This document shows positions 16,995 through 25,846 of a stretch of 64,000 nt of DNA, piece after piece (positions within the stretch are counted from its first letter, which is position 1; every line of letters begins with the position of its first letter). This DNA is from Streptomyces sp. NBC_01471 (GTDB lineage Bacteria; Actinomycetota; Actinomycetes; Streptomycetales; Streptomycetaceae): assembly GCF_041438865.1 (NCBI RefSeq), contig NZ_CP109450.1:6760001-6824000 (forward strand), read 5' to 3'. The position numbers and the translations under genes are program-made. The notes below the pieces were generated by a model that was not told where the DNA came from, did no database searches, and was given only the letters and a program-made list of their open reading frames with translations.

Positions 16995-18113
16995 ATGTCG
17001 CGACTCGGCAGCATGGGCGCCCGGCTGTACCGCGGCGAGGTCGGCTACGACTTCGTGGCCAAGCGCAAGATCTGGTACGGCATCTCGATCCTGATCACCA
17101 TCACGGCCATCGTCGGCCTGGCGGTGCGCGGTCTGAACCTGGGCATCGAGTTCCAGGGCGGAGCGGTCTTCACCACCACCCAGAGCAGCACCGTCTCCGT
17201 GACGCGCGCCCAGGAAGTGGCGCAGCAGCTCTCCGGGCACGACGCGTCGGTCCAGAAGCTCGGCAACGGCGGGATGCGGATCCAGGTCTCGGGGATCGAC
17301 ACCGACACGGCCGACAAGATCCACGGCTCGCTCGCCAAGGACCTCAACCTCCCGATCGACAAGATCGCCGCCGACGTGGTCGGTCCCAGCTGGGGAGAGA
17401 CGATCGCCAACAAGGCCTGGGAGGGCCTGGCGATCTTCATGATCCTGGTGGTGGTCTATCTGGGCATCGCCTTCGAGTGGCGGATGGCCCTCGCCGCCCT
17501 GGTGGCCCTGATCCACGACCTCACGATCACGGTCGGGATCTACGCGCTCGTCGGCTTCGAGGTCACCGAGGGCACCGTGATCGGTCTGCTGACGATCCTC
17601 GGTTACTCCCTCTACGACACCGTCGTCGTCTTCGACGGTCTCAAGGAGTCCTCGAAGGACCTCAAGAAGCAGACCCGCTTCACCTACAGCGAGATCGCCA
17701 ACCGCAGCCTCAACGGCACCCTGGTGCGTTCCATCAACACCACGGTCGTGGCGCTGCTCCCGGTGGCGGGCCTGCTCTTCATCGGCGGCGGTTTCCTCGG
17801 CGCCGGGATGCTGAACGACATCTCGCTCGCGCTGTTCGTCGGCCTCGCGGCCGGTGCGTACTCCTCGATCTTCATCGCCACGCCGCTCGTCGCCGACCTC
17901 AAGGAACGCGACCCCGCGATGAAGGCTCTCAAGAAGCGGGTGCTCGCCAAGCGGGCTGCCGCCGCCGCGAAGGGGGAGTCGGCCGACCAGGCCGACGACA
18001 CCCTCCAGCAGGACGACGCCGCCGGCGCCCCGGCCCCGGCCGGTGCCGTGGCCGGCAGCCGCCGTGCGCCCGCCCCGAGGGGCCGCGGGCGTACCCCGGG
18101 GAAGCGCCGATGA
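16995..18113 (+). CDS. secF: Protein translocase subunit SecF
   Basis: The 372-residue partner of SecD has the motif GLNLGIEFQGGAVF and the D4-region sequence GYSLYDTVVVFDGLKE typical of SecF, with six membrane helices and a basic, Ala/Pro-rich cytoplasmic tail. ATG 16995 follows GGAGGCG and lies one base after the secD stop. The in-frame ATG 51 bases upstream lies inside secD and is rejected. Its end overlaps apt (ATGA). Confidence 0.94.
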   Translation: MSRLGSMGARLYRGEVGYDFVAKRKIWYGISILITITAIVGLAVRGLNLGIEFQGGAVFTTTQSSTVSVTRAQEVAQQLSGHDASVQKLGNGGMRIQVSGIDTDTADKIHGSLAKDLNLPIDKIAADVVGPSWGETIANKAWEGLAIFMILVVVYLGIAFEWRMALAALVALIHDLTITVGIYALVGFEVTEGTVIGLLTILGYSLYDTVVVFDGLKESSKDLKKQTRFTYSEIANRSLNGTLVRSINTTVVALLPVAGLLFIGGGFLGAGMLNDISLALFVGLAAGAYSSIFIATPLVADLKERDPAMKALKKRVLAKRAAAAAKGESADQADDTLQQDDAAGAPAPAGAVAGSRRAPAPRGRGRTPGKRR

Positions 18114-18658
18114 CCAGCACGCGGAGCACCCAGGACCTGCTGCTCAGCAGGATCAGGGACGTGCCGGACTATCCGCAGCCGGGCGTGGTGTTCAAGGACA
18201 TCACACCGCTCCTCGCGGACCCGGAGGCCTTCACGGCACTGACCGACGCCCTCGCGGAGCTCTGCGTGAAGCACGGCGCCACGAAGATCGTCGGTTTGGA
18301 GGCCCGCGGCTTCATCCTGGCCGCACCGGTCGCGGTCCGCGCCGGAATCGGCTTCATCCCGGTCCGCAAGGCCGGGAAGCTGCCGGGTGCGACGCTCTCC
18401 CAGACGTACGATCTGGAGTACGGCCGCGCCGAGATCGAGGTGCACGCCGAGGACCTCTGCGCCGACGACCGCGTCATGGTCATCGACGACGTGCTCGCCA
18501 CCGGCGGCACCGCCGAGGCCTCGCTGGACCTCATCCGGCGGGCCGGTGCCCAGGTCATCGGTGTGGCCGTGCTGATGGAGCTGAGCTTCCTGGACGGGCG
18601 TGCCCGGCTGGAGCCCGCGCTGCGCGGCGCCCCGCTGGACGCCCTGATCACGGTCTGA
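18110..18658 (+). CDS. apt: Adenine phosphoribosyltransferase
   Basis: The 182-residue type I phosphoribosyltransferase has the PRPP-binding motif VMVIDDVLATGGT (about 122-134) and the Apt segment DYPQPGVVFKDITPLL. It salvages adenine with PRPP to AMP. The secF-apt-relA order is typical of actinobacteria. It is coupled to secF by a four-base overlap, and a hairpin separates it from relA. Confidence 0.95.
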   Translation: MTSTRSTQDLLLSRIRDVPDYPQPGVVFKDITPLLADPEAFTALTDALAELCVKHGATKIVGLEARGFILAAPVAVRAGIGFIPVRKAGKLPGATLSQTYDLEYGRAEIEVHAEDLCADDRVMVIDDVLATGGTAEASLDLIRRAGAQVIGVAVLMELSFLDGRARLEPALRGAPLDALITV

Positions 18659-18660
18659 CC

Positions 18661-18720
18661 CGTACGCCGTACCGCTGAGGCGGGCCCCCGGGAGACCGGG
18701 CGGCCCGCCTCTCGCGTACG
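18661..18720 (+). terminator. Nested hairpin after apt
   Basis: The inner arms gaggcgggcc (18677-18686) and ggcccgcctc (18702-18711) are exact complements. Outer arms cgtacgc (18661-18667) and gcgtacg (18714-18720) can extend the stem. Confidence 0.65.
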
Positions 18721-18762
18721 GTGCCGGCACCGGCCCGGGGCGAGCGGATCGCCGGGGATCGT

Positions 18763-18768
18763 TACCAT
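18763..18768 (+). promoter_or_regulatory. Candidate -10 element of relA
   Basis: TACCAT lies 75 bp before the relA start, after the apt terminator. No good -35 is seen. Confidence 0.35.
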
Positions 18769-18802
18769 GGGCTTCCGGACCTGACACGGGGACCCGGACC
18801 CT

Positions 18803-18835
18803 CCCCCCAGGCTCTGTCCGGGGGGACCCCCAGAG
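18803..18835 (+). repeat. G/C-run element in the relA leader, partly shared with the TetR leader
   Basis: The segment holds cccccaggctctgt (18804-18817) followed by a run of G, then of C, then cagag, so it can fold with ctctg pairing to cagag. The same 14-mer recurs at 63382-63395, also about 25 bp before a start codon. From memory, strings of this type are abundant upstream of Streptomyces genes. Confidence 0.55.
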
Positions 18836-18843
18836 GAGTGCCC

Positions 18844-21387
18844 TTGCCAGACGAGGACCGGCCCGCAGCCGCCGCACAGCCCGACAAGCAGGACCAGAAG
18901 GCCGCGGCGGCCCCAGCGACGCCCGAGAAGCCGCCCGCCGGGCAGCCGAAGCCCTCGGCTCCCGTGGTGCGCCCCGGCGGCGCGGCGCCGCTCTCGACGC
19001 CCAAGCCCGCCGCGCAGGCGCCCGAACCGGCCGCGCAGGGTGCCACCGCGCGCCCGGCCCCGCAGAGTCCCGCAGCGCGCTCGGGCGGTTCGTCGAACCG
19101 TGTCAGGGCCAGGCTCGCCCGGCTGGGCGTGCAGCGCTCCTCGCCGTACAACCCGGTGCTCGAACCGCTGCTGCGGGCCGTGCGCGGCAACGACCCGAAG
19201 ATCGAGTCCGCGACGCTGCGGCAGATCGAGCGCGCCTACCAGGTGGCGGAGCGCTGGCACCGCGGGCAGAAGCGCAAGAGCGGCGACCCGTACATCACGC
19301 ACCCGCTCGCGGTCACGACGATCCTCGCCGAGCTGGGCATGGACCCGGCCACCCTGATGGCCGGGCTGCTGCACGACACCGTCGAGGACACCGAGTACGG
19401 CCTGGACACCCTGCGCCGTGACTTCGGCGACCAGGTCGCCCTCCTCGTCGACGGCGTCACCAAGCTCGACAAGGTCAAGTTCGGCGAGGCCGCGCAGGCC
19501 GAGACCGTACGCAAGATGGTCGTCGCGATGGCCAAGGACCCGCGCGTCCTGGTCATCAAGCTCGCCGACCGGCTGCACAACATGCGCACCATGCGGTATC
19601 TCAAGCGGGAGAAGCAGGAGAAGAAGGCCCGCGAGACCCTGGAGATCTACGCCCCGCTCGCCCACCGCCTGGGCATGAACACCATCAAGTGGGAGCTGGA
19701 GGACCTCGCCTTCGCGATCCTCTACCCCAAGATGTACGACGAGATCGTGCGACTGGTCGCCGAGCGGGCGCCCAAGCGCGACGAGTACCTCGCCATAGTG
19801 ACCGACGAGGTCCAGTCCGATCTGCGCGCCGCCCGGATCAAGGCCACCGTCACCGGGCGCCCCAAGCACTACTACAGCGTCTACCAGAAGATGATCGTGC
19901 GCGGCCGCGACTTCGCGGAGATCTACGACCTGGTGGGCATCCGCATCCTTGTCGACACCGTCCGCGACTGCTACGCGGCGCTCGGCACCGTCCACGCCCG
20001 GTGGAACCCGGTCCCGGGGCGGTTCAAGGACTACATCGCGATGCCCAAGTTCAACATGTACCAGTCGCTGCACACCACGGTGATCGGCCCCAGCGGCAAG
20101 CCCGTCGAGCTCCAGATCCGTACGTTCGACATGCACCGCCGGGCCGAGTACGGCATCGCGGCGCACTGGAAGTACAAGCAGGAGGCCGTCGCGGGCGCCT
20201 CCAAGGTGCGCACGGACGCGCCGAAGAGCACCGGCAAGGGCTCCCGCCAGGACACCGTCAACGACATGGCCTGGCTGCGGCAGCTGCTCGACTGGCAGAA
20301 GGAGACGGAGGACCCCAGTGAGTTCCTGGAGTCGCTGCGCTTCGACCTGTCGCGCAACGAGGTCTTCGTGTTCACCCCGAAGGGCGACGTCATCGCGCTG
20401 CCCGCGGGTGCCACCCCGGTCGACTTCGCGTACGCCGTCCACACGGAGGTCGGCCACCGGACGATAGGAGCACGGGTCAACGGGCGGCTCGTTCCGCTCG
20501 AATCCACCCTCGACAACGGTGACCTGGTCGAGGTCTTCACCTCCAAGGCCGCGGGAGCGGGACCCTCCAGGGACTGGCTGGGCTTCGTCAAGTCGCCCCG
20601 GGCACGCAACAAGATCCGCGCCTGGTTCTCCAAGGAGCGCCGCGACGAGGCGATCGAGCAGGGCAAGGACGCCATCGCGCGGGCCATGCGCAAGCAGAAC
20701 CTGCCGATCCAGCGCATTCTCACCGGGGACTCGCTCGTCACGCTGGCGCACGAGATGCGCTACCCGGACATCTCCTCGCTGTACGCGGCGATCGGCGAGG
20801 GCCACGTGGCCGCGCAGGGCGTCGTGCAGAAGCTGGTGCAGGCGCTCGGCGGCGAGGAAGCGGCCAACGAGGACATCGCGGAGAGCACACCGCCGTCGCA
20901 CGGCCGCAGCAAGCGGCGCGCCAACGCGGACCCCGGTGTGGTCGTCAAGGGCGTGGACGACGTCTGGGTGAAGCTCGCCCGGTGCTGCACACCCGTGCCC
21001 GGCGACCCCATCATCGGGTTCGTCACCCGGGGGAGCGGGGTCTCCGTGCACCGCGCGGACTGCGTCAACGTGGACTCGCTGTCCCAGCAGCCCGAACGGA
21101 TCCTCGAAGTCGAGTGGGCGCCCACCCAGTCCTCGGTCTTCCTGGTCGCCATCCAGGTCGAGGCCCTGGACCGCTCCCGGCTGCTCTCGGACGTCACCCG
21201 GGTCCTCTCCGACCAGCACGTCAACATCCTGTCGGCGGCGGTCCAGACCTCCCGCGACCGGGTGGCCACCTCACGCTTCACCTTCGAGATGGGCGACCCG
21301 AAGCACCTCGGACACGTCCTGAAGGCGGTACGGGGAGTGGAGGGCGTCTACGACGTCTACCGGGTGACATCGGCCCGCAGACCCTGA
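18844..21387 (+). CDS. relA: Bifunctional (p)ppGpp synthetase/hydrolase RelA (Rel type)
   Basis: The 847-residue protein has an Ala/Pro-rich N-terminal extension of about 85 residues. An HD hydrolase domain follows with His177-Asp178 in HDTVED and KLADRLHNMRT. Next comes the synthetase domain with the RFKD motif (from Arg393) that marks bifunctional rather than synthetase-only enzymes. TGS (VFTPKGDVIALPAGATPVDF), zinc-finger-like (KLARCCTPVPGD) and ACT domains complete it. It makes and degrades ppGpp on ribosomes during amino-acid starvation, which in Streptomyces affects antibiotic production. TTG 18844 has GAGGAG five bases upstream and gives the length I remember for S. coelicolor RelA. 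Confidence 0.95.
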   Translation: MPDEDRPAAAAQPDKQDQKAAAAPATPEKPPAGQPKPSAPVVRPGGAAPLSTPKPAAQAPEPAAQGATARPAPQSPAARSGGSSNRVRARLARLGVQRSSPYNPVLEPLLRAVRGNDPKIESATLRQIERAYQVAERWHRGQKRKSGDPYITHPLAVTTILAELGMDPATLMAGLLHDTVEDTEYGLDTLRRDFGDQVALLVDGVTKLDKVKFGEAAQAETVRKMVVAMAKDPRVLVIKLADRLHNMRTMRYLKREKQEKKARETLEIYAPLAHRLGMNTIKWELEDLAFAILYPKMYDEIVRLVAERAPKRDEYLAIVTDEVQSDLRAARIKATVTGRPKHYYSVYQKMIVRGRDFAEIYDLVGIRILVDTVRDCYAALGTVHARWNPVPGRFKDYIAMPKFNMYQSLHTTVIGPSGKPVELQIRTFDMHRRAEYGIAAHWKYKQEAVAGASKVRTDAPKSTGKGSRQDTVNDMAWLRQLLDWQKETEDPSEFLESLRFDLSRNEVFVFTPKGDVIALPAGATPVDFAYAVHTEVGHRTIGARVNGRLVPLESTLDNGDLVEVFTSKAAGAGPSRDWLGFVKSPRARNKIRAWFSKERRDEAIEQGKDAIARAMRKQNLPIQRILTGDSLVTLAHEMRYPDISSLYAAIGEGHVAAQGVVQKLVQALGGEEAANEDIAESTPPSHGRSKRRANADPGVVVKGVDDVWVKLARCCTPVPGDPIIGFVTRGSGVSVHRADCVNVDSLSQQPERILEVEWAPTQSSVFLVAIQVEALDRSRLLSDVTRVLSDQHVNILSAAVQTSRDRVATSRFTFEMGDPKHLGHVLKAVRGVEGVYDVYRVTSARRP

Positions 21388-21400
21388 CACGGGGATCCGG

Positions 21401-21445
21401 ACATGGGTGAGGGCCCTCCGCCCGGCGGAGGGCCCTCACCCATGT
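21401..21445. terminator. Perfect 20-bp hairpin between relA and the DUF349 gene
   Basis: Arms 21401-21420 and 21426-21445 are exact complements around the loop cccgg. It lies between converging genes and can end both transcripts. Confidence 0.88.
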
Positions 21446-21465
21446 CAGGGTCCGGCTGGTGTGTC

Positions 21466-22695
21466 TCAGCCGCCGAACTCCTCCAGGCCCTTCAACGCCT
21501 GGTCCAGCAGCGCCTGCCGGCCCTCCAGCTCACGGGCGAGCTTGTCGGCCCTGGCGTTGTTGCCCGCCGCGCGCGCGGTGTCGATCTGCTTGCGCAGCTT
21601 GTCGACCGCGTCCTGCAACTGCCCCGTCAGACCCGCGGCACGCGCACGCGCCTCCGGGTTGGTGCGCCGCCACTCGGTCTCCTCGGCCTCCTGGAGGGCC
21701 CGCTCCACGGTGTGCATCCGGCCCTCGACCTTCGGCCGGGCGTCACGCGGTACGTGGCCGATCGCCTCCCAGCGCTCGTTCAGCGCCCGGAACGCGGACC
21801 TGGCCGACTTGAGATCCCTGACCGGGAGCAGCTTCTCGGCCTCGACCGCGAGCTCCTCCTTCAGCTTGAGGTTCTCGGACTGCTCGGCGTCCCGCTCGGC
21901 GAAGACCTCGCCGCGGGCGGCGAAGAAGACGTCCTGGGCGCCGCGGAAGCGGTTCCACAGATCGTCCTCGGACTCGCGCTGGGCGCGGCCCGCGGCCTTC
22001 CACTCCGTCATCAGATCGCGGTAACGGGCCGCCGTCGCACCCCAGTCGGTCGACCCGGAGAGCGACTCCGCCTCGGCGACCAGCTTCTCCTTGGCCTTGC
22101 GGGCGTCCTCGCGCTGGGCGTCCAGCGACGCGAAGTGCGCCTTGCGCCGCTTCGAGAACGCCGACCTGGCGTGCGAAAAGCGGTGCCACAGCTCGTCGTC
22201 GGACTTTCGGTCGAGCCGGGGAAGGCCCTTCCAGGTGTCCACCAGCGCCCGCAGCCGCTCACCCGCGGACCGCCACTGGTCGCTCTGCGCGAGCTCCTCG
22301 GCCTCCACGACCAGGGCTTCCTTGGCGTGCTTCGCCTCGTCGGTCTGCCTGGCCTTCTGGACCTTGCGCTCCTCGCGGCGCGCCTCGACCGTCGAGACCA
22401 GCCCGTCCAGGCGCACCCGCAGTGCGTCGAGGTCCCCGACGGCGTGGTGCTCATCGACCTGCCCCCGCAGATGGTCGATGGCGATCTGGGCGTCCTTGGC
22501 CGACAGATCGGTGGTCTTCACCCGGCGTTCGAGGAGGCCGATCTCGACGACCAGGCCCTCGTACTTGCGCTCGAAGTAGGCCAGGGCCTCCTCGGGAGAG
22601 CCTGCCTGCCAAGAACCGACGACCTTCTCGCCGTCGGCCGTACGCACGTAAACGGTGCCGGTCTCGTCGACACGGCCCCACGGGTCGCTGCTCAC
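21466..22695 (-). CDS. DUF349 repeat protein
   Basis: The 409-residue, highly charged, helical protein contains several copies of the DUF349 repeat. These are recognisable as W-x2-A-x8-LWxRF-like segments (DDELWHRFSHARSAF, EDDLWNRFRGAQDVFF, SAFRALNERWEAIG). It ends in a coiled-coil-like tail. Its biochemical role is unknown; it sits convergent to relA in Streptomyces. GTG 22695 has GGAGG four bases upstream, and the longer frame runs into an intergenic region. Confidence 0.85.
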   Translation of the reverse strand: MSSDPWGRVDETGTVYVRTADGEKVVGSWQAGSPEEALAYFERKYEGLVVEIGLLERRVKTTDLSAKDAQIAIDHLRGQVDEHHAVGDLDALRVRLDGLVSTVEARREERKVQKARQTDEAKHAKEALVVEAEELAQSDQWRSAGERLRALVDTWKGLPRLDRKSDDELWHRFSHARSAFSKRRKAHFASLDAQREDARKAKEKLVAEAESLSGSTDWGATAARYRDLMTEWKAAGRAQRESEDDLWNRFRGAQDVFFAARGEVFAERDAEQSENLKLKEELAVEAEKLLPVRDLKSARSAFRALNERWEAIGHVPRDARPKVEGRMHTVERALQEAEETEWRRTNPEARARAAGLTGQLQDAVDKLRKQIDTARAAGNNARADKLARELEGRQALLDQALKGLEEFGG

Positions 22696-22776
22696 AGCGC
22701 CTCCATCCACATGATGCCTGCGGGGACTTGTGGGCCCCCGGACATCGTCCACAGTTTCTTCGGCCGGGCTGCTTGC

Positions 22777-22812
22777 GCCCCGCACACCGCCAACATAGGC
22801 GAACGGCGGGGC
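22777..22812. terminator. Possible hairpin downstream of the cyclophilin gene
   Basis: Arms gccccgc (22777-22783) and gcggggc (22806-22812) enclose a smaller gcc/ggc pairing. It lies about 70 bases past the cyclophilin stop. Confidence 0.4.
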
Positions 22813-22880
22813 GGCTGTCCGCATCCGGCCCATCCGAATATCCCCATATCCCCGACCGGACCGGGCCGAGGGGCCCCGGT

Positions 22881-23663
22881 TCAGTCCTTGGTGACGGTGG
22901 CCTTCGAGATGGTGACGGCCTTCTTGGGCGCCCCGTCCTGGCTCCCGCCGGTCACCCCGGCCTTGGCCACCGCCTTCACCGTCTTCAGTCCCGCCGCGTC
23001 CATGGTCCCGAACGGGGTGTAGGTCGGGGGCAGTTTGCTGTCCTTGTAGACGAGGAAGAACTGGCTGCCCCCGGTGTGCGGCTGGCCGGTGTTGGCCATC
23101 GCCACCGTGCCTGCCGGGTAGGTCACCGTACCGTCGCTGCCGGCCTTGCCGAGCGCGGTCAGGTTCTCGTCCGGGATGGTGTAGCCGGGCCCGCCCAAGC
23201 CGTTGCCCTTGGGGTCGCCGCACTGGAGGACGTAAATGCCCTTGGTGGTGAGGCGGTGGCACTTGGTCTTGTCGAAGAAACCCTTGTCCGCGAGCGACTT
23301 GAAGGAGTTCACGGTGTGCGGGGTCTTCGCGGCGTCCATGACGAGGGAGACCGGGCCCTGGCTCGTCGTGAGTGCGAAGGTGTACTTCGCCTTCTTGTCG
23401 ATCTTCATCGCGGGCTCGGGGGGACCGCTGCTGCTCGCCGACGGCGACGGATCCGCGGCCTTGGCGGGGGAGGCCTTGCCGTCGTCGCCCTTGAACGCTC
23501 CGGCTCCCCAGGCGATACCGCCCGCCACGACCACCACGGCGACCGCGGACGCGATGACCGCGTTGCGGCGGCGTGCGGTGCGCCGGGCGGTGATGCGGCG
23601 CTCCTGCTGCCGCTCGAACTTTTCCCTGGCGAGCTGTCGCCGCCGCTGATCGCTGTTGACCAC
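22881..23663 (-). CDS. Membrane-anchored cyclophilin-type peptidyl-prolyl isomerase
   Basis: The 260-residue product has a basic cytoplasmic start (DQRRRQLAREKFERQQERR) and one membrane helix (about 34-56). A Ser/Pro/Lys linker leads to an extracytoplasmic cyclophilin domain with CHRL (catalytic Arg), QCGDPKGNGLGGPGY and TGGSQFFLVY. It probably helps fold exported proteins. GTG 23663 is preferred over the in-frame ATG 23690 because GGGAG precedes it at proper spacing and the ATG has no ribosome binding site. It is divergent from the hydrolase gene. Confidence 0.88.
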   Translation of the reverse strand: MVNSDQRRRQLAREKFERQQERRITARRTARRRNAVIASAVAVVVVAGGIAWGAGAFKGDDGKASPAKAADPSPSASSSGPPEPAMKIDKKAKYTFALTTSQGPVSLVMDAAKTPHTVNSFKSLADKGFFDKTKCHRLTTKGIYVLQCGDPKGNGLGGPGYTIPDENLTALGKAGSDGTVTYPAGTVAMANTGQPHTGGSQFFLVYKDSKLPPTYTPFGTMDAAGLKTVKAVAKAGVTGGSQDGAPKKAVTISKATVTKD

Positions 23664-23769
23664 CGGGTGTTCTCCCTCGTCCGTATGCATGCGTGATTCG
23701 CGCGTGTCGTATACCTGTCCGGGCTAGGCCGTACCGTATATGGGTTCGCTGTGGGATGAGCGGCGCCGG

Positions 23770-23775
23770 TAGGCT
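23770..23775 (+). promoter_or_regulatory. Candidate -10 element for the hydrolase-hisS unit
   Basis: TAGGCT lies 45 bp before the GTG start, in the divergent gap. An AAGGA ribosome binding site follows at about 23812. Confidence 0.4.
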
Positions 23776-23820
23776 CTGATCTGCTGCATTCTCCCGCTGG
23801 ACCGACATTTAAGGACGATC

Positions 23821-24507
23821 GTGCTCATTGCCGGGTTCCCCGCCGGGGCCTGGGGGACCAACTGTTATCTGGTCGCCCCCGCCGCCGGTGAGGAGTGCGT
23901 GATCATCGACCCGGGCCACCAGGCCACTCAGGGAGTCGAGGACGCGCTCAGGAAGCATCGGCTCAAGCCCGTGGCGGTCGTTCTCACCCATGGCCACATC
24001 GACCATGTGGCATCGGTCGTCCCGGTGTGCGGAGCGCACGACGTGCCGGCGTGGATCCACCCTGCCGACCGCTTCATGATGAGCGACCCGGAGAAGGGCA
24101 TCGGCCGCTCCATCGGTATGCCGCTGATGGGCGAACTGACCGTCGGTGAACCGGACGACGTCAAGGAACTGGCCGACGGCAGCGAGCTGACCCTCGCCGG
24201 TCTGGAGTTCGCCGTCTCGCACGCGCCGGGCCATACCAAGGGGTCGGTGACGTTCAGGATGCCCGAGGCCGCGGACATTCCGCAGATCCTCTTCTCGGGC
24301 GACCTGCTCTTCGCCGGCTCCATCGGCCGCACCGACATGCCCGGTGGCGACCACGCCGAGATCCTTGAGTCGCTGGCCCGCGTGTGCCTGCCGCTCGACG
24401 ACTCGACCGTGGTGCTGCCCGGTCACAACGAGCAGACGACCATCGGCCGCGAGCGCGCCACCAACCCGTATCTGCGGGACCTGGCCGCTCCCCGACGAGG
24501 AATGTGA
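23821..24507 (+). CDS. Metallo-beta-lactamase fold hydrolase (glyoxalase II-like)
   Basis: The 228-residue protein has the metal motif THGHIDH (HxHxDH) near residue 57, further ligands in HAPGHTKGS and FSGDLLF, and a final LPGHNEQTTIG. This is the glyoxalase II / MBL hydrolase pattern. The substrate is unknown; thioester or persulfide hydrolysis is typical of the family. It starts at GTG 23821 after TTTAAGGACGATC and lies 10 bp before hisS, so the two are likely cotranscribed. Confidence 0.88.
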   Translation: MLIAGFPAGAWGTNCYLVAPAAGEECVIIDPGHQATQGVEDALRKHRLKPVAVVLTHGHIDHVASVVPVCGAHDVPAWIHPADRFMMSDPEKGIGRSIGMPLMGELTVGEPDDVKELADGSELTLAGLEFAVSHAPGHTKGSVTFRMPEAADIPQILFSGDLLFAGSIGRTDMPGGDHAEILESLARVCLPLDDSTVVLPGHNEQTTIGRERATNPYLRDLAAPRRGM

Positions 24508-24517
24508 CGACTTTTCC

Positions 24518-25780
24518 GTGAGTACTTTCCAGGCCCCCAAGGGCACGTACGACCTTCTGCCGCCCTCGTCCGCGAAGTTCCTCGCGGTGCGCGCGGCCCT
24601 CGCGGCCCCGCTGCGGAACTCCGGCTACGAGTACATCGAGACGCCCGGCTTCGAGAACGTCGAGCTCTTCTCGCGCGGGGTCGGCGAATCCACCGACATC
24701 GTCTCCAAGGAGATGTACGTCTTCGAGACACGTGGCGGCGACAAGCTCGCCCTGCGCCCCGAGGGCACCGCCTCCGTACTGCGCGCCGCACTGGAGGCCA
24801 ACCTCCACAAGGCCGGGAACCTGCCGGTCAAGCTCTGGTACTCCGGCTCGTACTACCGCTACGAGCGCCCGCAGAAGGGCCGCTACCGCCACTTCTCGCA
24901 GGTGGGCGCCGAAGCGATCGGCACCGAGGATCCCGCTCTGGACGCCGAGATGATCATCCTCGCCGACCAGGCCTACCGCTCGCTCGGCCTCCGGCAGTTC
25001 CGCATCCTGCTCAACTCACTCGGGGACCGGGAGTGCCGTCCGGTGTACCGCGACGCGCTCCAGGGCTTCCTGCGCGGGCTCGACCTGGACGAGGAGACCC
25101 GTCGGCGGGCCGAGATCAACCCGCTGCGGGTGCTCGACGACAAGCGGGCCGACGTGCAGAAGCAGCTGGCCGGTGCGCCGATGCTGCGGGACTACCTGTG
25201 CGAGGCGTGCAAGGCGTACCACGAGGAGGTCCGCACCCTGCTGACCGCCGCGGGTGTCGCGTACGAGGACGATGTGAAGCTGGTCCGCGGCCTCGACTAC
25301 TACACCCGTACCACCTTCGAGTTCGTCCACGACGGACTCGGCTCGCAGTCCGCGGTGGGCGGCGGCGGCCGCTACGACGGGCTCTCCGAGATGATCGGCG
25401 GTCCCGCGCTGCCGTCGGTGGGCTGGGCCCTCGGCGTGGACCGCACGGTGCTGGCGCTGGAGGCCGAGGGCGTCGACCTCGAACTGCCCGCCACGACCAG
25501 TGTGTTCGCGGTGCCGCTCGGCGAGGAGGCCCGGCGGGTGCTCTTCGGCGTCGTCACCGAGCTGCGCAGGGCGGGCGTCGCCACGGACTTCGCGTTCGGC
25601 GGTCGCGGTCTCAAGGGCGCGATGAAGAGCGCCAACCGCAGCGGGGCCCGCTTCACCGTGGTCGCGGGTGAGCGGGATCTCGCCGAGGGCGTCGTCCAGC
25701 TCAAGGACATGGAGTCCGGCGAGCAGAGCGCGGTGCCGCTCGACGGACTCGTCGACGAGGTCCGTGCACGGCTCGGCTGA
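24518..25780 (+). CDS. hisS: Histidyl-tRNA synthetase
   Basis: The 420-residue class II synthetase begins MSTFQAPKGTYDLLPP. It shows motif 2 (SGSYYRYERPQKGRYRHFSQ), the histidine-specific VRGLDYYTRTTFEF, motif 3 around GVDRTVLAL and a C-terminal anticodon-binding domain. It charges tRNA-His. GTG 24518 begins the conserved protein; its ribosome binding site is weak, so it may depend on translation of the hydrolase gene just upstream. Confidence 0.96.
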   Translation: MSTFQAPKGTYDLLPPSSAKFLAVRAALAAPLRNSGYEYIETPGFENVELFSRGVGESTDIVSKEMYVFETRGGDKLALRPEGTASVLRAALEANLHKAGNLPVKLWYSGSYYRYERPQKGRYRHFSQVGAEAIGTEDPALDAEMIILADQAYRSLGLRQFRILLNSLGDRECRPVYRDALQGFLRGLDLDEETRRRAEINPLRVLDDKRADVQKQLAGAPMLRDYLCEACKAYHEEVRTLLTAAGVAYEDDVKLVRGLDYYTRTTFEFVHDGLGSQSAVGGGGRYDGLSEMIGGPALPSVGWALGVDRTVLALEAEGVDLELPATTSVFAVPLGEEARRVLFGVVTELRRAGVATDFAFGGRGLKGAMKSANRSGARFTVVAGERDLAEGVVQLKDMESGEQSAVPLDGLVDEVRARLG

Positions 25781-25801
25781 AACTGCCGCCCTGCTGAATC
25801 G

Positions 25802-25846
25802 GCACCTGTGGCCCGGACGGAGAATCTCCGTCCGGGCCACAGGTGC
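25802..25846 (+). terminator. Perfect 20-bp hairpin after hisS
   Basis: Arms 25802-25821 and 25827-25846 (gcacctgtggcccggacgga and its complement) are exact, with loop gaatc. Confidence 0.88.

Noticed and set aside
18169..21219. Long minus-strand frame antisense to relA
   Set aside because: relA on the plus strand is unmistakable; the antisense product has shadow composition and no domains.
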